Positions 59,701 through 64,000 of a stretch of 64,000 bases of DNA are shown here, one piece after another. The position numbers and the translations under genes are program-made. The DNA is taken from positions 29,701,672 through 29,765,671 of the forward strand of contig NC_135134.1 of the NCBI RefSeq assembly GCF_051014445.1, in the 5' to 3' direction. Positions within the stretch are counted from its first letter, which is position 1. Each line of letters opens with the position of its first letter. The notes under the pieces were generated by a model that saw only the letters and a list, made by a program, of their open reading frames with translations, ran no database searches and had not been told where the DNA came from. The DNA is from Colletes latitarsis. Lineage: Eukaryota > Arthropoda > Insecta > Hymenoptera > Colletidae.

Positions 59701-61200
59701 TGGTACCACATTACTACGTGATCCAAACCAGAAAAAACCCAGGATCTGTTCAAGAAGTATGTGAAGAATGCGAATGTATGAGTATGATGAGGGCAAATCC
59801 CAGGCCTAACCTAGACCTAACATGCGTTATCCTCTAAAATATTGATCGAAACCAAGTTTAATCGTCTGTGTCAGTGTGGTACCGCATTACTATGTGATCC
59901 AAAGCAGAAAAAACCCTCGATCAGGTCAACATGCATGTTAAAACTGCGAAAGTATGACCCTGATGAGGGCAAATCCCAGACCTATCCCAGACCTAACATG
60001 CGTTATCCTCAAAAATATTGATCGAAACCAGGTTTAATCGACTGTTTCAGTGTGGTACCACATTACTACGTGGTCCAAACCAGAAAAAAACCCAGGATCT
60101 TGTCAACGAGTATGTGAAGTGTGCGAAAGTATGAGTCTGATGAGGGCAAATCCCAGACCTATCCCAGACCTAACTTGCGTTATCCTCTAAAATATTTATC
60201 AAGACCAGGTTTAATTGAATGTTTCAGTGTGTTACCACATTACTACGTGATCCAAACCAGTAAAAACACAGGATCCGTTCAACAAGTATGTGAAGAAGGC
60301 GAAAGTATGAGTCTGATGAGGGCAAATCCCAGGCCTAACCTAGACCTAACATGCGTTATGCTCAATCATATTGATCGAAACCAGGTTTAATCGTCTGTGT
60401 CAGTGTGGTACCGCATTACTATGTGATCCAAACCAGAAAAAAACCCAGGATCTGTTCAACGAGTATGTGAAGTGTGCGAAAGTATGAGTCTGATGAGGGC
60501 AAATCCCAGACCTATCCCAGACTTAACATGCGTTATCCTCAAAAATATTGATCGAAACCAGGTTTAATCGAATGCTTCAGTGTGGTACCACATTACTACG
60601 TGGTCCAAACCAGAAAAAAACCCAGGATCTTGTCAACGAGTATGTGAAGTGTGCGAAAGTATGAGTCTGATGAGGGCAAATCCCAGACCTATCCCAGACC
60701 TAACTTGCGTTATCCTCTAAAATATTTATCAAGACCAGGTTTAATCGACTGTTTCAGTGTGGTACTACATTACTACGTGATCCAATCCACAAAAAGCCCA
60801 GAATCTGCCCATCAAGTATGAGAAATATGCGAAACTACGAGCCTGATGAGAGCAAATCCCAGACCTAACCTAGACCTAACATGCGTTATCCTCAATCATA
60901 TTGATAGAAACCAGGTTTAATCGTCTGTGTCAGTGTGGTACCGCATTACTATGTGATCCAAACCAGAAAAAAACCCAGGATCTGTTCAACAAGTATGTGA
61001 AGTATGCGAAAGTATGAGTCTGATGAGAGCTAATCCCAGGCCTAACCGAGACATAACTTGCGTTGTCCTCTAAAATATTGATGGAAACCAGGTTTAATTG
61101 ACAGTTTCAGTGTTGTACTACATTACTACGTGATGCAATCCGGAAATAGCCCAGGATCTAGCCATGAAGTATGAGAAATATGCGAAAGTATGAGCCTGAT

Positions 61201-61552
61201 GGGGGCAAATCCTAGACCTAACCCAGACATAACTTGCGTTATCCTCTAAAATATTGATCGAAACCAGGTTTAATTGACTGCTTCAGTGTGGTGCCACATT
61301 ACTACGTGATCCAATCTATAAATAGCCCAGGATCTAGCCATGAAGTATGAGAAATATGCGAAAGTATGAGCCTGATGGGGGCAAATCCTAGACCTAACCC
61401 AGACATAACTTGCGTTATCCTCTAAAATATTGATCGAAACCAGGTTTAATTGACTGCTTCAGTGTGGTGCCACATTACTACGTGATCCAATCTATAAATA
61501 GCCCAGGATCTAGCCATGAAGTATGAGAAATATGCGAAAGTATGGGTCTGAT
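61201..61552. repeat. Recent perfect single-monomer duplication
   Basis: The monomer starting GGGGGCAAATCCTAGACC at 61201 is followed 176 bp later by a copy that I cannot tell apart from it over most of its length. The paralogues near 31860 and 55210 have the monomer once. Confidence 0.85.
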
Positions 61553-64000
61553 GGGGGCAAATCCCAGTCCTAACCTAGACCCAGCATGCGTTATCCTCTA
61601 AAATATTTATCAAGACAAGGTTTAATTGAATGTGTCAGTGTGGTACAACATTACTACGTGAACCAGACCAGTAAAAACACAGGACCCGTTCAACAAGTAT
61701 GTGAAGTATGCGAAAGTATGAGTCTGATGAAGGCTAATCCCAGGCCTAAACTAGACATAACATGCGTTATCCTCTAAAATATTGATCGAAACCAGGTTTA
61801 ATCGACTGTTTCAGTGTGGTACCACATTACTGCGTGATCCAAACCAGGGAAAACCCAGAATCTAGCCATCAAGTATGAGAAATATGCGGAAGAATGAGCC
61901 TGATGAGAGCAAATCCCAGACCTAACCCAGACCTAACATGTGTTATCCTCAAAAATATTGATCGAAACCAGGTTTAATCGACTGTTTCAGTGTGGTACCA
62001 CATTACTACGTGATCCAAACCAGAAAAAACCCAGGATCTGTTCAAGAAGTATGTGAAAAACGCGAAAGTATGAGCCTGATGAGGGCGAATCCCAGACCTT
62101 ACCTAGACCTAACATGTATTATCCTCAAAAATATTGATCGAAACCAGGTTTAATCGACTGTTTCAGTGTGGTACCACATTACTACGTGATCCAAACCAGA
62201 AAAAACCCAGGATCTGTTCAAGAAGTATGTGAAGAATGCGAATGTATGAGTATGATGAGGGCAAATCCCAGGCCTAAGCTAGACCTAACATGCGTTATCC
62301 TCTAAAATATTGATCGAAACCAAGTTTAATTGACAGTTTTAGTGTGGTACCACTTTACTACGTGATCCAAAGCAGAAAAAACCCTCGATCAGGTCAACAT
62401 GCATGTTAAAACTGCGAAAGTATGACCCTGATGAGGGCAAATCCCAGACCTATCCCAGACCTAACATGCGTTATCCTCAAAAATATTGATCGAAACCAGG
62501 TTTAATCGACTGTTTCAGTGTGGTACCACATTACTACGTGGTCCAAACCAGAAAAAAACCCAGGATCTTGTCAACGAGTATGTGAAGTGTGCGAAAGTAT
62601 GAGTCTGATGAGGGCAAATCCCAGACCTATCCCAGACCTAACTTGCGTTATCCTCTAAAATATTTATCAAGACCAGGTTTAATTGAATGTTTCATTGTGA
62701 TACCACATTACTACGTGATCCAAACCAGTAAAAACACAGGATCCGTTCAACAAGTATGTGAAGAAGGCGAAAGTATGAGTCTGATGAGGGCAAATCCCAG
62801 GCCTAACCTAGACCTAACATGCGTTATGCTCAAAAGTATTGATCGAAACCAGGTTTAATCGACTGCTTCAGTGTGGTACTACATTACTACGTGATCCAAT
62901 CCACAAAAAGCCCAGAATCTGCCCATCAAGTATGAGAAATATGCGAAAGTACGAGCCTGATGAGAGCAAATCCCAGACCTAACCTAGACCTAACATGCGT
63001 TACGCTCAAAAATATTGATCGAAACCAGGTTTAATCGACTGTTTCAGTGTGGTACCACATTACTACGTGGTCCAAACCAGAAAAAAACCCAGGATCTTGT
63101 CAACGAGTATGTGAAGTGTGCGAAAGTATGAGTCTGATGAGGGCAAATCCCAGACCTATCCCAGACCTAACTTGCGTTATCCTCTAAAATATTTATCAAG
63201 ACCAGGTTTAATTGAATGTTTCATTGTGATACCACATTACTACGTGATCCAAACCAGTAAAAACACAGGATCCGTTCAACAAGTATGTGAAGAAGGCGAA
63301 AGTATGAGTCTGATGAGGGCAAATCCCAGACCTATCCCAGACCTAACTTGCGTTATCCTCTAAAATATTTATCAAGACCAGGTTTAATTGAATGTTTCAT
63401 TGTGATACCACATTACTACGTGATCCAAACCGGAAAAAAACCCACGATCTGTTCAACAAGTATGTGAAGTATGCGAAAGTATGAGTCTGATGAGGGCAAA
63501 TCTCAGAACTATCCCAGGCCTAAAATGCGTTATCCTCTAAAATAGTGATCGAAACCAGGGTTAATTGACTGTTTCAGTGTGGTTCTACATTGCTACGTGA
63601 TGCAATCCAGAAATAGCCCAGGATCTAGCCATGAAGTATGAGAAATATGCGAAAGTATGAGTCTGATGAGGGCAAATCCCAGACCTATCCCAGACCTAAC
63701 TTGCGTTATCCTCTAAAATATTTATCAAGACCAGGTTTAATTGAATGTTTCAGTGTGGTACCGCATTACTACGTGATCCAAACCAGTAAAAACACAGGAT
63801 CCGTTCAACAAGTATGTGAAGAAGGCGAAAGTATGAGTCTGATGAGGGCAAATCCCAGGCCTAACGTAGACCTAACATGCGTTATGCTCGAAAATATTGA
63901 TCGAAACCAGGTTTAATCGACTGTTTCAGTGTGGTACTGCATTACTACGTGATCCAATCCACAAAAAGCCCAGAATCTGCCCATCAAGTATGAGAAATAT

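Larger units (their letters stand above)
45185..64000. repeat. Satellite block 4, about 106 monomers, strongly homogenised
   Basis: Tandem monomers of 176-177 bp to the end of the window. Nearly every part has a near-identical partner elsewhere in the right two thirds of the window. Examples: 56421-57195 matches 49017-49791 (offset 7404), then 57707-58979 matches 50656-51928 (offset 7051, a loss of exactly two monomers). 61586-62858 matches 32066-33338 (offset 29520). No gene or further insertion is visible. Recurrent 63-92-codon frames span one monomer or a little more and are not genes. Confidence 0.97.

Noticed and set aside
1..64000. Telomeric (TTAGG)n arrays
   Set aside because: Only CCTAA-like words within the monomer are present; no run of pure TTAGG/CCTAA repeats was seen.

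Overview
The window is eukaryotic, almost certainly from an insect. Most of it is a tandem satellite with a monomer of about 176-177 bp, roughly 280 monomers in all. Three insertions of one GC-rich non-LTR retrotransposon of the R1 clade interrupt it, and a fourth copy is nested inside the first. R1-clade elements are arthropod elements. The wording of the proteins reminds me of hymenopteran (ant or wasp) R1-like elements, but that is an impression, not a proof. I see no host gene.

Layout: satellite 1-1402; full-length but dead element A 1403-8961 (minus strand), carrying nested truncated element B 4171-5494 (plus strand); satellite 8976-20786; 5'-truncated element C 20787-22547 (minus); satellite 22562-39993; 5'-truncated element D 39994-45170 (minus) with a complete 1056-residue ORF2; satellite 45185-64000. 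Element order, read on the minus strand, is 5' UTR, ORF1 (gag-like, three CCHC knuckles), a TAATG stop-start overlap, ORF2 (AP-like endonuclease, reverse transcriptase, CCHC finger), a very hairpin-rich 3' UTR of about 515 nt, and a poly(A) tail of about 30 nt.

The main result is that A, C and D all sit at the same base of the monomer, in the same orientation. Each is flanked by a 14-bp target site duplication (TSD) of the form ATCCCAKACMTAAC and followed by TTGCGTT. The element therefore appears to be site-specific for this satellite, and for one monomer subtype. For C and D, near-identical paralogous empty sites are still present in the same array (33462-33475 and 52229-52242), and the offsets agree exactly with element length plus one TSD. 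B sits outside the satellite, inside A's ORF2, with a 255-bp target duplication.

The satellite is complex. It has several monomer families, a 1590-bp nine-monomer higher-order repeat (45181 to about 48990), and multi-kilobase near-identical duplications in the right two thirds. The left part (1 to about 16000) is more diverged, as expected nearer the edge of an array.
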